From an uncultured Collinsella sp. (GTDB lineage: Bacteria; Actinomycetota; Coriobacteriia; Coriobacteriales; Coriobacteriaceae), in the NCBI GenBank assembly GCA_900550835.1, contig URTP01000001.1, positions 1-36,814 of the forward strand: a DNA stretch of 36,814 nt, read 5' to 3'. The position numbers and the translations under genes are program-made. The notes beneath the pieces are model-generated. The model had not been told where the DNA came from and searched no databases. It was given only the letters and a program-made list of their open reading frames with translations. Position 1 is the stretch's first letter, and every line of letters starts with the position of its first letter. Below, piece by piece: positions 9,401-17,400 of this stretch.

Positions 9401-10856
9401 GCTTCGCCAGCACCCAAGGGTTGACGTTTAGGAAAAATGGCACCGGTCCTAGGGTAAACTGCTCGGTCCAATTGAGGTCAGTTCTTACCTGGAAGAGGGC
9501 CTTAATATTGCCGTATGCAGGGTCGTTGTTGTTACCCCAGGTTTTGCCCACCCAATCGTAGGCGAGCGAGCCGTACAGCTGTGTGGCGATATCCATCGTG
9601 AACAGCGGCGTGCAATGGTGGCGAAGGAGCTTGGTGTTTCTTGGATCGGTGCCCGAACCGGCACTCATACTCTTGTACTGATTCCACTTCCCCTCCATCT
9701 CGTCGAGGTAGCGGTTTGCCTGCTTGGCGCCCGACTCACGCGGCGATTTCTTCCAGTATTCCGGATCAGGGTTGCCCGAATCGTTCATATAGCTGGCTGG
9801 TTTGTATCCTCCGCCAAACAGTACGTACCCGGCAAACGAGAAATCGAACAGAATGGGGAACGAGGGCATCCAGCACGTGAACTTATTACCACCGATGCCG
9901 GGAAACGATGCGGGGAAATCAAACGGAGTGATCTCTTGGTCCATAGTGGTGGGGACGATAGTGGTCGATCCGGATTCCGCCTTTGCCGCCGGCGCGGTAA
10001 CAACGGCCATGGGGGAGGAGAGCGTGTAGGTTTTGTCCTGGTAGTCGAGGACAAAGCGCAGCTTGCATCCTTCTTCCAGAAGGCTCGACGCTGCATCGAG
10101 GAACTTGTCTTCGAGTGTGAACGTCGCCAGATTATCCGCGCTCGATGCGCTGGCCTTGATCTGACCAATCTGCGTGACGGTTTCGGTTGAGCTGCCCGCA
10201 GCGGGCATCACTTTATTGATATGCAATGTTGCCTGCCCGCCCTGCGGCAGATGAGCCTGCACGGTAAATGCGTGCGTATCGGGCTGCTCGTTTGCCGTGT
10301 CGTCCTTCGGCAATGCCATGAACGTGGCTTCAGCGTACTGGATGTCCCATTCGTCGAATGTGAGCTGGCGGAAGTACGGCTCGCCGTCGGAAAGCGGACG
10401 CGTGGGCGCGGTTATGGCGGTGCCGCCCTGGATACGCGCAAGGGGAATCTCGACATCGCGGTAGCCCGCCATGCTAATGGAGATGCCGCCGTTAAAGTCG
10501 TACGCGTCAAGGAGCTTTGCCTCGTCTACGTAGCCTTCCGAAAGCGAGGCAATCTCAAAGATGGCGGTGCCTTCGTCATCGGTCGTGGCGGCGAGCTGCT
10601 TGCCTGCGGCGTAGCGCGACGTGAGCGTGACCTGCGCTCCCTTGATGGGCATATTCTTGTTGGCGACGTCGACCACGACCACACCAAACATGGTGCGCGA
10701 GAGAACGAGCACCCTGAAGGGGTCTTTTTCGTCGGCATAGGCCGCGGTGGGCGCGAACGGCAGCAGGAAGGCATTTTCGCTTCCCGGCACGCGAGGCAAC
10801 ATGATGCTCGCTAGTGAGGACGCTCCGGCAACAAGTAACGAACGGCGATCAAGCAT
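6489..10856 (-). CDS. Large Tat-type secreted, sortase-anchored surface protein
   Basis: About 1455 residues from the ATG at 10856, preceded by GGGAG six bases upstream. An in-frame TTG 96 nt further up is rejected because it precedes the signal peptide. The N-terminus MLDRRSLLVAGASS is twin-arginine-like, followed by a hydrophobic stretch and an AYA cleavage site near residue 42. A carboxypeptidase-regulatory-like or Ig-like beta segment follows (FGVVVVDVANKNMPIKGA, TTDDEGTAIFEI). The long middle is rich in beta-type sequence without a domain I can name. Near the C-terminus a Gly/Ser-rich linker precedes LAGTGD (a sortase-type LxxTG motif), an Ala-rich helix and a positive tail (SARRTALE). 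It should be wall-anchored and face the host or other cells. A LuxR-type regulator lies immediately upstream on the same strand. The function is unknown. Confidence 0.85.
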   Translation of the reverse strand: MLDRRSLLVAGASSLASIMLPRVPGSENAFLLPFAPTAAYADEKDPFRVLVLSRTMFGVVVVDVANKNMPIKGAQVTLTSRYAAGKQLAATTDDEGTAIFEIASLSEGYVDEAKLLDAYDFNGGISISMAGYRDVEIPLARIQGGTAITAPTRPLSDGEPYFRQLTFDEWDIQYAEATFMALPKDDTANEQPDTHAFTVQAHLPQGGQATLHINKVMPAAGSSTETVTQIGQIKASASSADNLATFTLEDKFLDAASSLLEEGCKLRFVLDYQDKTYTLSSPMAVVTAPAAKAESGSTTIVPTTMDQEITPFDFPASFPGIGGNKFTCWMPSFPILFDFSFAGYVLFGGGYKPASYMNDSGNPDPEYWKKSPRESGAKQANRYLDEMEGKWNQYKSMSAGSGTDPRNTKLLRHHCTPLFTMDIATQLYGSLAYDWVGKTWGNNNDPAYGNIKALFQVRTDLNWTEQFTLGPVPFFLNVNPWVLAKLALAVGAHTHGSGAAFFKNISLDYSNTSGSFTIQIGLAVTFGAGVAGVASSAVRGAASLTLFIGYEKADGHQLPRLRVGADVDVDVILQFVMFKWTTKAWSGSWPTLIDSWNMSANNDDRYVPQRSELALGGDTPYTLDACFGTPGNTEAGGVPQFIASATIVTNSELLGRAEVAAAAINVAPVVRDWDQAVTRIELEADAESDDTGQVEHFVHALMENDENAAPMYEYTYIGQSTNAVADPNANSAGVSEDERGGIKPSSDNVLFSGVLSEAHMKLTMIAGVECLFRIASVRYGDNGRSRLVVHTKANGTWSAPTPVDFPLGFGEGDVERDGIFDYDFDVVEYTDGRGNQDAYVLLVSGERPAGDNTLFDTASTAGILSVVRLRISNDEIRVVSHTSWRSISRGRLQEDGYHCLQCPRITAGKTLVDGRLSGAYLHRRGTTAEKALGSEAEVALECFTLWSDDLGDSLTFRQVLRFPQAPSSIELGEPENINGKMVVPVTYETADGCGCASYAVIGQSIAGWGVMSPDATVPRAVPWPQHSGFLATVNEQLQHITWTRGASAFATQPVGAAGCGPASFSVSNNGRCVLYVENTDGKVGQTYDEEGNPVAVMGKHFRIFASTLAGDLFTEPFVMCELDHPVDQITTFLTSGGMLSALATHIVSAEQSEAELHGIEVPLVACATPTGAVATSGAVVPGAAGESFMVTVRNDGNTLLTAGTIDLYREGSSQPFSSASIGFGANARMASIYDPELAEDASANDMAHVKYALEALGARFATHPLVADNGNAVLAPGCTAQFRMSFAIPECWSDEVGKRVTLYAKARDLVALDPVTLEEIRPGANSALSAVLHELHVPDAACERSEVQVGVCDSADATGLHDAPMTADGDGDSSGGGTDKGGGSGGSNSGSGKDHGNNKRSGKAGALAGTGDVNAPLTAAAAALAAAGAGLVAYSARRTALETDTANEVNSDRPR

Positions 10857-11011
10857 CTTGGGCTCCCATCCCGCAAATATCGGTGGAAATAATCCAATTT
10901 TGCGAGAAGACGCTTCGTGGCGGTAGTGCCGTTCAAGGGTCAAAATGTCCAAATTGATCGAGCGAAGCGCCGGGTTCCGGAACGCGTTCGATGCGCTTGG
11001 CAGCCCGGTCG

Positions 11012-12016
11012 CTAACGCAACATGTGCGCGACCAGCTCGGCGCGTGTGCCGATGCCAAGCTTTGCGTATACGCCGGATAGGCGGTTTTTGACGGTGCCCG
11101 GCGATACTCCCATATGGCGTGCGATTTCAGCGTTGGTCCATCCGCGGCAGGCGAGCATGGCCATGGTGAACTCTGTGGTCGTTAAATCGTCGGCAACGTC
11201 CTCGCCCGAATCGGGGTTGTGGATGCGCCGCCAGCCGTAGCTGAAGCGGTACGTGATCTCGATGATGCGTGCGAAGTCGTCAGGGTATTGCGTTTTTAGG
11301 CATGCCTCGATGAGCCCCTGCAAAAGGCCGTGGTGCTCGCCAATGAGCTCGATAAGGCCGTCGGGGCGCGCAATGCCCCAAGCGGCTCCAAAATGCGCTT
11401 TTGCGGCGTCGATGTCCTTGAGGCTCATGCATGCCATGGAAGCTGCCAGGTGCAGGAACAGTTCCGAGATGGGATAGCTTCCCTGTTTCATAATTAGGGC
11501 GTTTTCCGCCATGCCCAGGCTGCGGCCGTATTCGCCGCGCAGATACAAGGCGTGCGCCATCACGTAGCTGGCGAACAGTCGCAGGCCTTCGGGTAGGTGC
11601 GCCGCAAGTGGATAAAACTCTTCGGCAGAATACGGGGAAGGCAAGTGCAGCAGGACGCTCGCGGCCGAGGCGAACAGGATATGCGTGGCGTGGACGGCGG
11701 GCGATTCCTCGTCGGCCGGCGTATCGAGGATGCCCGCAAGGCACCGGCGGGCGTCGGCGATACGGTTGAGCGACAGACTGGCGTATCCGCAGATAAAGCA
11801 TGCGGAATAGCGCAGCGCGGGATCGGTGACGTCAAGATAGGGGTGCGCCGTCTTGGCGGCGAGTGCGGCCTGTCCGCGAAAGTACAGCGCTTCTGCCGTG
11901 GCGATGGCGCGTGAATCGGGGTCGGAAATGCCTGCAACCGCAGCGTCAATCTGCCCCGGCACAAAGGCGGTGCACATCAACGGCATGGGAACGCATGGGT
12001 AGCCATCGCAGTCCAT
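11012..12016 (-). CDS. LuxR-family (GerE-type HTH) transcriptional regulator
   Basis: A 334-residue regulator. The last 60 residues form a LuxR/GerE helix-turn-helix: TTTEFTMAMLACRGWTNAEI followed by ARHMGVSPGTVKNRLSGVYA. The N-terminal two thirds are helical and Ala/Leu-rich, like TPR-type sensor regions of coriobacterial LuxR proteins; no phosphoacceptor receiver is seen. The open frame continues far upstream as the antisense of guaA, but the true start is the ATG at 12016, which has GGGAG seven bases before it. The gene lies 155 nt upstream of the anchored surface-protein gene on the same strand, so it may control it. It is divergent from guaA. Confidence 0.85.
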   Translation of the reverse strand: MDCDGYPCVPMPLMCTAFVPGQIDAAVAGISDPDSRAIATAEALYFRGQAALAAKTAHPYLDVTDPALRYSACFICGYASLSLNRIADARRCLAGILDTPADEESPAVHATHILFASAASVLLHLPSPYSAEEFYPLAAHLPEGLRLFASYVMAHALYLRGEYGRSLGMAENALIMKQGSYPISELFLHLAASMACMSLKDIDAAKAHFGAAWGIARPDGLIELIGEHHGLLQGLIEACLKTQYPDDFARIIEITYRFSYGWRRIHNPDSGEDVADDLTTTEFTMAMLACRGWTNAEIARHMGVSPGTVKNRLSGVYAKLGIGTRAELVAHMLR

Positions 12017-12138
12017 CTTCCATCTCCCAACAGCTGGCAACACTAGCAGCAATTGTACTCTTGTTGCTCGGGACTGGAATTTGTGGGTATCGCCTACGAT
12101 TGTGCCGAACGTATAAAGGAAGAGTCTATTGGCGATGC

Positions 12139-12175
12139 TCCCAAGGTGGCTACCGAAGTCTAGCTGACCTTGGGA
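12139..12175. promoter_or_regulatory. Dyad in the LuxR-guaA divergent intergenic region
   Basis: TCCCAAGGT (12139-12147) and ACCTTGGGA (12167-12175) are perfect 9-bp inverted arms with a 19-nt spacer. There is no T-run on either strand, so it is not a terminator. It may be an operator or an RNA leader hairpin. The rest of 12017-12313 contains no gene that I can support and no known purine riboswitch motif. Confidence 0.4.
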
Positions 12176-12241
12176 TATAGAAAAACTGCCGCCCCTGCAA
12201 AAAGCTCTGTCGCAGCGATGGGAAACGTATCTCGTTCTGCA

Positions 12242-12247
12242 TATAAT
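12242..12247 (+). promoter_or_regulatory. Probable -10 element of the guaA promoter
   Basis: A perfect TATAAT lies 67 nt before the guaA ATG. The -35 at a 17-bp spacing is weak (TGGGAA). The gene has a good RBS, AAGGAG, about seven bases before its start codon. Confidence 0.5.
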
Positions 12248-12313
12248 GAGGTCATATGACGGTGCGTCTGCATACGCGCGGCGCATTTCCATCGAACCGA
12301 GAAGGAGCTCTGC

Positions 12314-13294
12314 ATGGATCCCAACAAGCGTCCCGACGACATGGTGCGTATCACCACTCCCGAACTTGCCCAGGTGTTCATCGATGAGCAGGTCGCTGCA
12401 ATCCGCGAGCAGATCGGCGACAAGAAGGTCCTGCTGGCTCTTTCCGGCGGCGTCGACAGTTCGGTTGTCGCGGCCCTGCTCATCAAGGCCATCGGCAAGC
12501 AGCTCATTTGCGTGCATGTGAACCACGGCCTGATGCGCAAGGGTGAGAGCGAACAGGTCATCGACGTCTTCAAGAACCAGATGGACGCTAACCTGGTCTA
12601 TGTGGACGCGACCGATCGCTTCCTGGATAAGCTCGTGGACGTCGAGGAGCCCGAGGCCAAGCGCAAGATCATCGGTGCCGAGTTTATCCGCGTGTTCGAG
12701 GAGGAGGCCCGCAAGGTTGGCGACGAGGTCAGTTTCCTCGCCCAGGGCACCATCTATCCCGACATTCTTGAGTCCCAAGACGGCGTGAAGGCTCACCACA
12801 ACGTGGGCGGTCTGCCCGAGGATCTGCAGTTTGAGCTCTGCGAGCCCGTCAAACTGCTGTACAAGGACGAGGTCCGCGTCGTGGGTCGCGAGCTCGGCCT
12901 GCCCGAGAACATGGTCGAGCGCCAGCCGTTCCCCGGTCCCGGCCTGGGCGTCCGCTGCCTTGGTGCCATCACCCGCGACCGTCTTGAGGCGCTGCGCGAA
13001 GCCGACGCGATCGTGCGCGAGGAGATCGACAAGGCGGGTCTGACCATCTGGCAGTATTTTGCCGTCGTGCCCGACTTCCGCGCCACCGGCGTGCGCGAGG
13101 GCAAGCGCGCCTACGATTGGCCCTGTATCATCCGCTGCATCAACACCGTCGATGTCATGACCGCCGAGGTGCCTGAGCTCGACTGGGCGTTGCTCAAGCG
13201 CATTACCGCCCGCGTCACCGCCGAGGTTCCCGGCATCTGCCGCGTGTGCTACGACCTCACGCCGAAGCCCGTCGGCACGGTGGAGTGGGAGTAG
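12314..13294 (+). CDS. guaA: GMP synthase ATP-pyrophosphatase subunit lacking the glutaminase domain
   Basis: A 326-residue protein that adenylates XMP and aminates it to GMP. The PP-loop is S44GGVDSS50. The dimerisation part is present (QPFPGPGLGVRCLG, FRATGVREGKRAY) and it ends at the family terminus KPVGTVEWE, so the C-terminus is complete. Bacterial GuaA is normally about 510-525 residues with an N-terminal class I glutamine amidotransferase. That domain is absent here and not encoded nearby; the upstream sequence is an intergenic region and a LuxR gene. This matches the archaeal two-subunit arrangement. Either a separate glutaminase is encoded elsewhere or the enzyme uses ammonia. The ATG at 12314 has AAGGAG upstream and follows a TATAAT. 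Confidence 0.9.
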   Translation: MDPNKRPDDMVRITTPELAQVFIDEQVAAIREQIGDKKVLLALSGGVDSSVVAALLIKAIGKQLICVHVNHGLMRKGESEQVIDVFKNQMDANLVYVDATDRFLDKLVDVEEPEAKRKIIGAEFIRVFEEEARKVGDEVSFLAQGTIYPDILESQDGVKAHHNVGGLPEDLQFELCEPVKLLYKDEVRVVGRELGLPENMVERQPFPGPGLGVRCLGAITRDRLEALREADAIVREEIDKAGLTIWQYFAVVPDFRATGVREGKRAYDWPCIIRCINTVDVMTAEVPELDWALLKRITARVTAEVPGICRVCYDLTPKPVGTVEWE

Positions 13295-13331
13295 GCTTCT
13301 ACTCTTTTGGGCGAATTGCATTGACAGGGAG

Positions 13332-13370
13332 GGGGTCCCGCGCAAACGTGTGCGGGACCCCTTTCGTTTT
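13332..13370 (+). terminator. Rho-independent terminator of guaA
   Basis: A perfect 10-bp stem GGGGTCCCGC / GCGGGACCCC (13332-13341, 13352-13361) is followed by TTTCGTTTT. The T-tract overlaps the end of the convergent histidine kinase gene. Confidence 0.9.
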
Positions 13371-14520
13371 ACTGTTCGGTTAATGCTGCGGATCGTTTTG
13401 GAAGGCTTGCGAGCATAGTGGTCCCGTTCTCGGAACTTGCTTCGACCTCTACAGCGCCACCGTGAAGCGCTGCAATCTCCCAAACGAGCGCGAGTCCGAG
13501 TCCTGCGCCGCCGTATGCCCTGCTGCGGGATTTATCCAGGCGAAAGAACGGTTGGAAGATGCTCTCGTGGTACTGCTTGGGTATTCCCGGGCCCTGGTCC
13601 TCGACTCGCAGGAACACGCGGCTGTTGTTGTCGCAGATGGAGACGTTGACAGTCGAGCCGGGGCGGCTGTAACGGATGGCATTTTCGACCAGGTTAAACA
13701 CCAGCCGATAGAGGAGCGTGTCGCTCCCGATTACTAAAGCGTCTCCAGCACAATTGAGGGCTATGCCCTTATTTTCGGCAAGTGGCGCAAGGTCGGTGAG
13801 GACCTCTTCGGACAAGGGACCAAGTTCAACATCGTCCTCGCAAGGAACGCTGCGGAGCTCACTCATCTCGAGCAACACCTTGGTCATCCGCGACATCCGC
13901 TCAGTTTGTTCTTGTAGCAGGCCGAGCAGCTCGGCTGTTTCGGGTTGCAAACCGGAGTGCTCGGAGATGAATAGTTCAATCTGTGCTTGCATAAGGGCGA
14001 GCGGGGTGCGAAGCTCGTGTGCGGCGTTGCCGGTAAACTGACGCTGTGCAGAGAACCCTTCGCCAAGACGAGCGATCATGTCGTTGAAAGAGGCGCTGCA
14101 TCGTTGTAGCTCGGTGGGCACATCTTCATTGAGTCTGATTTCGCTTAGGTTGTCAGGCTGCACACGCTCAACCTGAGCTGCAAAAGCCCGTAGCGGTTTG
14201 AGTGCACGGCCGCTCACAAAGTATGCCAGCGCGCCGCCAAGGAGTGTGACTCCAGCCGTGATGTACCAGGCTGTCGTGCCAAAAGACTCCTGTGCGTCAT
14301 TTACGACGATTGTGACCTTGTCATCGAGGGCCGCTTTCGTTGGGTCGAACGCCTGGAGCGAATCTTCGCCGGTTGCGTTAAAGGCCGAGATGTCGCTGCC
14401 GATGGCATCCATGTAGCGCATGCCCGTATAGCCGACCAAGCAGTTCGTCAGTACGCATGCCGCACACGTCAGCAGTGCCGTCATAATCGTTATGCGCCAT
14501 TGCAGCGAAAGCCCTTTCAT
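13369..14520 (-). CDS. Membrane sensor histidine kinase (HisKA/HATPase_c)
   Basis: A 383-residue two-component sensor. There are two membrane helices (about 8-30 and 84-103) flanking a short extracytoplasmic loop of about 50 residues, then a HAMP linker. The phosphoacceptor His168 is in NAAHELRTPLALMQ. The N-box is NLVENAIRYS, with G1/G2 motifs DQGPGIP and GGAGLGLAL. It overlaps the response regulator gene by 4 nt (ATGA), so the two are translationally coupled. The signal is unknown; a thiol/redox cluster is transcribed divergently from the pair and is the obvious candidate target. Confidence 0.92.
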   Translation of the reverse strand: MKGLSLQWRITIMTALLTCAACVLTNCLVGYTGMRYMDAIGSDISAFNATGEDSLQAFDPTKAALDDKVTIVVNDAQESFGTTAWYITAGVTLLGGALAYFVSGRALKPLRAFAAQVERVQPDNLSEIRLNEDVPTELQRCSASFNDMIARLGEGFSAQRQFTGNAAHELRTPLALMQAQIELFISEHSGLQPETAELLGLLQEQTERMSRMTKVLLEMSELRSVPCEDDVELGPLSEEVLTDLAPLAENKGIALNCAGDALVIGSDTLLYRLVFNLVENAIRYSRPGSTVNVSICDNNSRVFLRVEDQGPGIPKQYHESIFQPFFRLDKSRSRAYGGAGLGLALVWEIAALHGGAVEVEASSENGTTMLASLPKRSAALTEQ

Positions 14521-15191
14521 TCTCCATCCTCCATAACGTAGCCCTCTCCAATCCGATTGCGAATCGGGTCGTATCCCAAAGCGCTGCGTAGCTTTTTGCG
14601 GAGCGACGAGATATGAACGCGGGTTGCGTTGCTAAAGCTGTTGACGCTGCTGTCCCATACATGCTCGATAAGCTCTTCCTGGCTCACCGGCCGCCCCTGG
14701 TTAAGCATCAGGTATTCCAAGATGCCGGTCTCCTTGCGCGTGAGGGATAGGGTCTCGCCGCCCACGGAGGCGAGGCGCGCCTTGGTGTCAAAGCTCAACA
14801 ATCCACAGGCTAGAACAACGTCGTTTTGCGTAAAGCGCCTGAGCGTGAGACTGCGTATGCGTGCCGCCAGCTCGTCAAGATGGAACGGCTTGGTGAGGTA
14901 GTCGTTGGCGCCCGCATCGAGCCCCGCTACCTTGTCGGAGACCTCGCCACGTGCCGAGAGCACAAGCACCTTGGTCTCACAATCAGTTGTCCTGAGTTGC
15001 CTGAGCACGGTCATGCCGTCGACATGGGGGAGATTGAGGTCGAGCACGACAAGATCAAAGGTCTCGACATCGAGCAGATCGAGGGCCTGCTGCCCGTCGT
15101 AGCAGCAGTCGACGCTATAGGCCAAGTTGCGCAGGCTGCGTGCGATCGCATCGCACAGCGCCCGCTCGTCCTCGACGACCAAGATGCGCAT
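14517..15191 (-). CDS. OmpR/PhoB-family response regulator
   Basis: 224 residues. The receiver domain has the phosphoacceptor Asp51 in VVLDLNLPHVDG and Lys101 in LTKPF. The C-terminal winged-helix DNA-binding domain (about 125-222) includes LTRKETGILEYLML and ATRVHISSLRKKL. GGAG precedes the ATG at 15191. It is first in the operon with the histidine kinase and divergent from the CXXC/polyferredoxin/TlpA operon, separated by 89 nt that could hold both promoters. Confidence 0.93.
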   Translation of the reverse strand: MRILVVEDERALCDAIARSLRNLAYSVDCCYDGQQALDLLDVETFDLVVLDLNLPHVDGMTVLRQLRTTDCETKVLVLSARGEVSDKVAGLDAGANDYLTKPFHLDELAARIRSLTLRRFTQNDVVLACGLLSFDTKARLASVGGETLSLTRKETGILEYLMLNQGRPVSQEELIEHVWDSSVNSFSNATRVHISSLRKKLRSALGYDPIRNRIGEGYVMEDGE

Positions 15192-15280
15192 AACGTTCTC
15201 CTTGCATAGTCATTCACGCTTAACACGGATTTTATAGTCGGTATGGTCCAATGGGTCGCGAAACGAAAGGAGTGGTCAGA

Positions 15281-15427
15281 TTGTTCAAAGCGATTAAGCC
15301 TGTGGCGCAGGTGGCTTTGCTGATCGTTGGGGTAGCCATGGTTGGCTTTGGAATTATGCGCGGCGAGGCAGATGCCGTGCTGGCCAAGGCAATCAGGCTG
15401 TGCTTGGAGTGTATCGGAATTGGATAA
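15281..15427 (+). CDS. CD1871A-family CXXC mini-protein
   Basis: A 48-residue protein using a TTG start at 15281, preceded by GAAAGGAG. An in-frame ATG at 15251 would add ten residues but lacks an RBS. It consists of one membrane helix (VAQVALLIVGVAMVGFGIM), the conserved RGEADAVLAKAI segment and a C-terminal CLECIGIG with the CXXC pair. I recognise the pattern of the small CD1871A family, which occurs beside membrane 4Fe-4S proteins and TlpA-like thioredoxins in Clostridia and Coriobacteria. Its stop codon overlaps the start of the polyferredoxin gene by 8 nt, so the two are coupled. A role as a membrane thiol relay is inference. Confidence 0.8.
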   Translation: MFKAIKPVAQVALLIVGVAMVGFGIMRGEADAVLAKAIRLCLECIGIG

Positions 15428-16331
15428 AAGAAAAAACACTGCATCGCATCTTTTAGCGCGATTTCGTGGATTGATTCAGGCGGCGGCGACGCTTGCGACC
15501 AATATTCACCTGCCTAACTTTGCCAAGGGCGGCATCTACCAGGGAGCCGGCAAAGCCGTCTGCGTGCCGGGTCTCAACTGCTACTCGTGTCCGGCGGCCT
15601 CGGGTGCGTGCCCCATCGGGTCGTTTCAGTCGGTGGTGGGCTCGTCTAAGTTTAGCTTTTCGTATTACGTCACCGGAACGCTCATTCTGATCGGCGTGCT
15701 GCTGGGACGTTTTGTATGCGGCTTTTTGTGTCCGTTTGGATGGCTGCAAGAGCTTCTGCATAAGATTCCCAGCAAAAAGCTCTCCACGAAAAAGCTCAAG
15801 CCGCTCACGTACATCAAGTATGCCGTGCTACTGTTTGCCGTGGTGCTGCTGCCCGTCTTGGTGGTTAACGATGTGGGTATGGGCGACCCGTTCTTTTGCA
15901 AGTACATCTGCCCGCAGGGTGTGCTCGAGGGCGCGATTCCGCTGTCCATCATGAATACGGGAATCCGCTCCGCGCTGGGAAAGCTCTTTTCCTGGAAGCT
16001 CGCGATCCTCATTGCGGTTACGGTGCTGAGCGTGCTGTTCTACCGCCCCTTCTGTAAATGGATTTGCCCCCTCGGCGCATTTTATGCACTCATGAACAAG
16101 GTGTCGTTGCTGGGGATTCGGGTCGATCATTGTAAATGCGTCTCGTGCGGCAAGTGCGCCAAGGTGTGCCAGATGGACGTGGACGTTACGCGTACGCCCG
16201 ACCATGCCGAGTGCATTCGTTGCGGCAAATGCGTGGGCGCGTGCCCCGTCGATGCTATTAGCTTTCGCTATGGGCTGGGTGTGACGGGCGACAAACCCGC
16301 GCAGTCCACGCAAGCCTGCGAAAACAAATAG
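15420..16331 (+). CDS. Membrane 4Fe-4S polyferredoxin (NapH/CcdA-partner-like)
   Basis: 303 residues from a TTG start at 15420, which overlaps the stop of the preceding CXXC mini-protein; the open frame further upstream is the other gene's sequence. Four to five membrane helices carry Cys motifs typical of NapH/MauN-like proteins: CGFLCPFGWLQEL, CKYICPQGVLEG and CKWICPLGAFYAL. The C-terminal cytosolic part has two 4Fe-4S sites, C240-C243-C246-C250 and C265-C268-C271-C275. It should move electrons across the membrane, probably to the TlpA lipoprotein that follows 35 nt later. The electron donor is not identified. Confidence 0.88.
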   Translation: MDKRKNTASHLLARFRGLIQAAATLATNIHLPNFAKGGIYQGAGKAVCVPGLNCYSCPAASGACPIGSFQSVVGSSKFSFSYYVTGTLILIGVLLGRFVCGFLCPFGWLQELLHKIPSKKLSTKKLKPLTYIKYAVLLFAVVLLPVLVVNDVGMGDPFFCKYICPQGVLEGAIPLSIMNTGIRSALGKLFSWKLAILIAVTVLSVLFYRPFCKWICPLGAFYALMNKVSLLGIRVDHCKCVSCGKCAKVCQMDVDVTRTPDHAECIRCGKCVGACPVDAISFRYGLGVTGDKPAQSTQACENK

Positions 16332-16366
16332 GTACCTATATAAGTTTCGATATAAACGGAGGAACC

Positions 16367-17329
16367 ATGAAACTGTCAAAAATTGCGGCTCTGTTGATGC
16401 TGCCCGTGCTGGCGCTGACTCTCGCGGCGTGCTCTGCCCCCAAGGGCGACGCGAAGGATGCCACGAGCGGCGATGCGCAGATTGCCGAGCTCATAGCGCA
16501 AAAGCCGTCGAGTGCCGAGGAGGCGGCCGAGCTGTACCAGCAGCTGCTGCAAAAGGAAAACGAGATCTTTGCGAGCGATAACGCCCTATGGGAAAAGGTG
16601 TTCCTTGCGGCCAACAAAGACACTCCCATGATTGAGGACGGCAAGAACTACGGTGACTTCTTGCTCGATACCATCGAGGGTGCCAAGGATCAGTTTGCGG
16701 CCGGCGAGCTTAAGACGCTTAAGGCCGGCGCGCAGCAGGTCAAGGAGATCGAGGACAAGCTCATGGCGCTGGAGAAGGAGTTCCCCGGATGCGGCAGCAC
16801 GCCCGGCGAGGGGGAGAGCGTTGATGCCTCGACCGCGGGTATGACCAACGGCGAGAGCGGGGAGACGAAGTTCCCCAGCTTTAAGGGCAAGGACTTGGAC
16901 GGCAACGATGTAAACAGCGACGAGCTGTTCTCCAAGAACAAGGTCACCGTCATGAACTTCTGGTTTACCACCTGCAAGCCGTGCGTGGGAGAGCTGGGCG
17001 ATCTGGAGAAGCTCAACAAGGAGCTTGCCGAGAAGGGCGGCCAGGTCGTGGGCGTTAATTCCTTTACGCTCGATGGCAACAAAGACGCGGTGGCCGATGC
17101 CAAGGACGTGCTTTCCAAGAAGGGCGTGACGTATAAGAACATCTGGTTTAAGTCGGACAGCGAGGCCGGAAAGTTCACCTCCAACCTGTACTCGTTCCCG
17201 ACCACCTACGTGATCGACCAGAACGGTAACATTGTGGGAGAGCCGATCATGGGCGGCATCAACTCCGCTGAGCAGCGCGAGGCGCTCAACAAACTGATCG
17301 ATCAGGCACTCGCGAAGAGCGAACAGTAA
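16367..17329 (+). CDS. TlpA-like thioredoxin-fold lipoprotein
   Basis: 320 residues. The signal peptide carries the lipobox LAAC with Cys22. Residues about 30-140 are helical and charged with no recognised fold. The C-terminal half is an AhpC-TSA/TlpA redoxin domain (KFPSFKGKDLDGN, VTVMNFWFTTCKPC with Cys203/Cys206, cis-Pro in SFPTTYVID). It is an extracytoplasmic thiol-disulfide oxidoreductase tethered to the membrane and presumably reduced through the preceding polyferredoxin. The RBS GGAGG lies 5 nt before the ATG. It ends the first transcription unit, with a strong terminator 26 nt after the stop. Confidence 0.9.
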   Translation: MKLSKIAALLMLPVLALTLAACSAPKGDAKDATSGDAQIAELIAQKPSSAEEAAELYQQLLQKENEIFASDNALWEKVFLAANKDTPMIEDGKNYGDFLLDTIEGAKDQFAAGELKTLKAGAQQVKEIEDKLMALEKEFPGCGSTPGEGESVDASTAGMTNGESGETKFPSFKGKDLDGNDVNSDELFSKNKVTVMNFWFTTCKPCVGELGDLEKLNKELAEKGGQVVGVNSFTLDGNKDAVADAKDVLSKKGVTYKNIWFKSDSEAGKFTSNLYSFPTTYVIDQNGNIVGEPIMGGINSAEQREALNKLIDQALAKSEQ

Positions 17330-17354
17330 GTCCGTGGGACAGACAACTGAAGGG

Positions 17355-17382
17355 GAGTCGCTGGAAACAGCGACTCTTTTTT
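17355..17382 (+). terminator. Rho-independent terminator after the TlpA gene
   Basis: A perfect 9-bp stem GAGTCGCTG / CAGCGACTC closed by a GAAA tetraloop and followed by six T residues. Confidence 0.95.
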
Positions 17383-17400
17383 CTGCTTCGGGGTAGCATC

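Noticed and set aside
12017..12313. Purine riboswitch or T-box upstream of guaA
   Set aside because: Only a simple dyad without the conserved junction motifs of known purine or guanidine riboswitches and no terminator-type stem before the start codon.
12017..13483. N-terminal 489-codon extension of the LuxR-type frame through the antisense of guaA
   Set aside because: It crosses the intergenic region and the opposite strand of a clear guaA gene; the ATG at 12016 has a good RBS and the protein family begins there.
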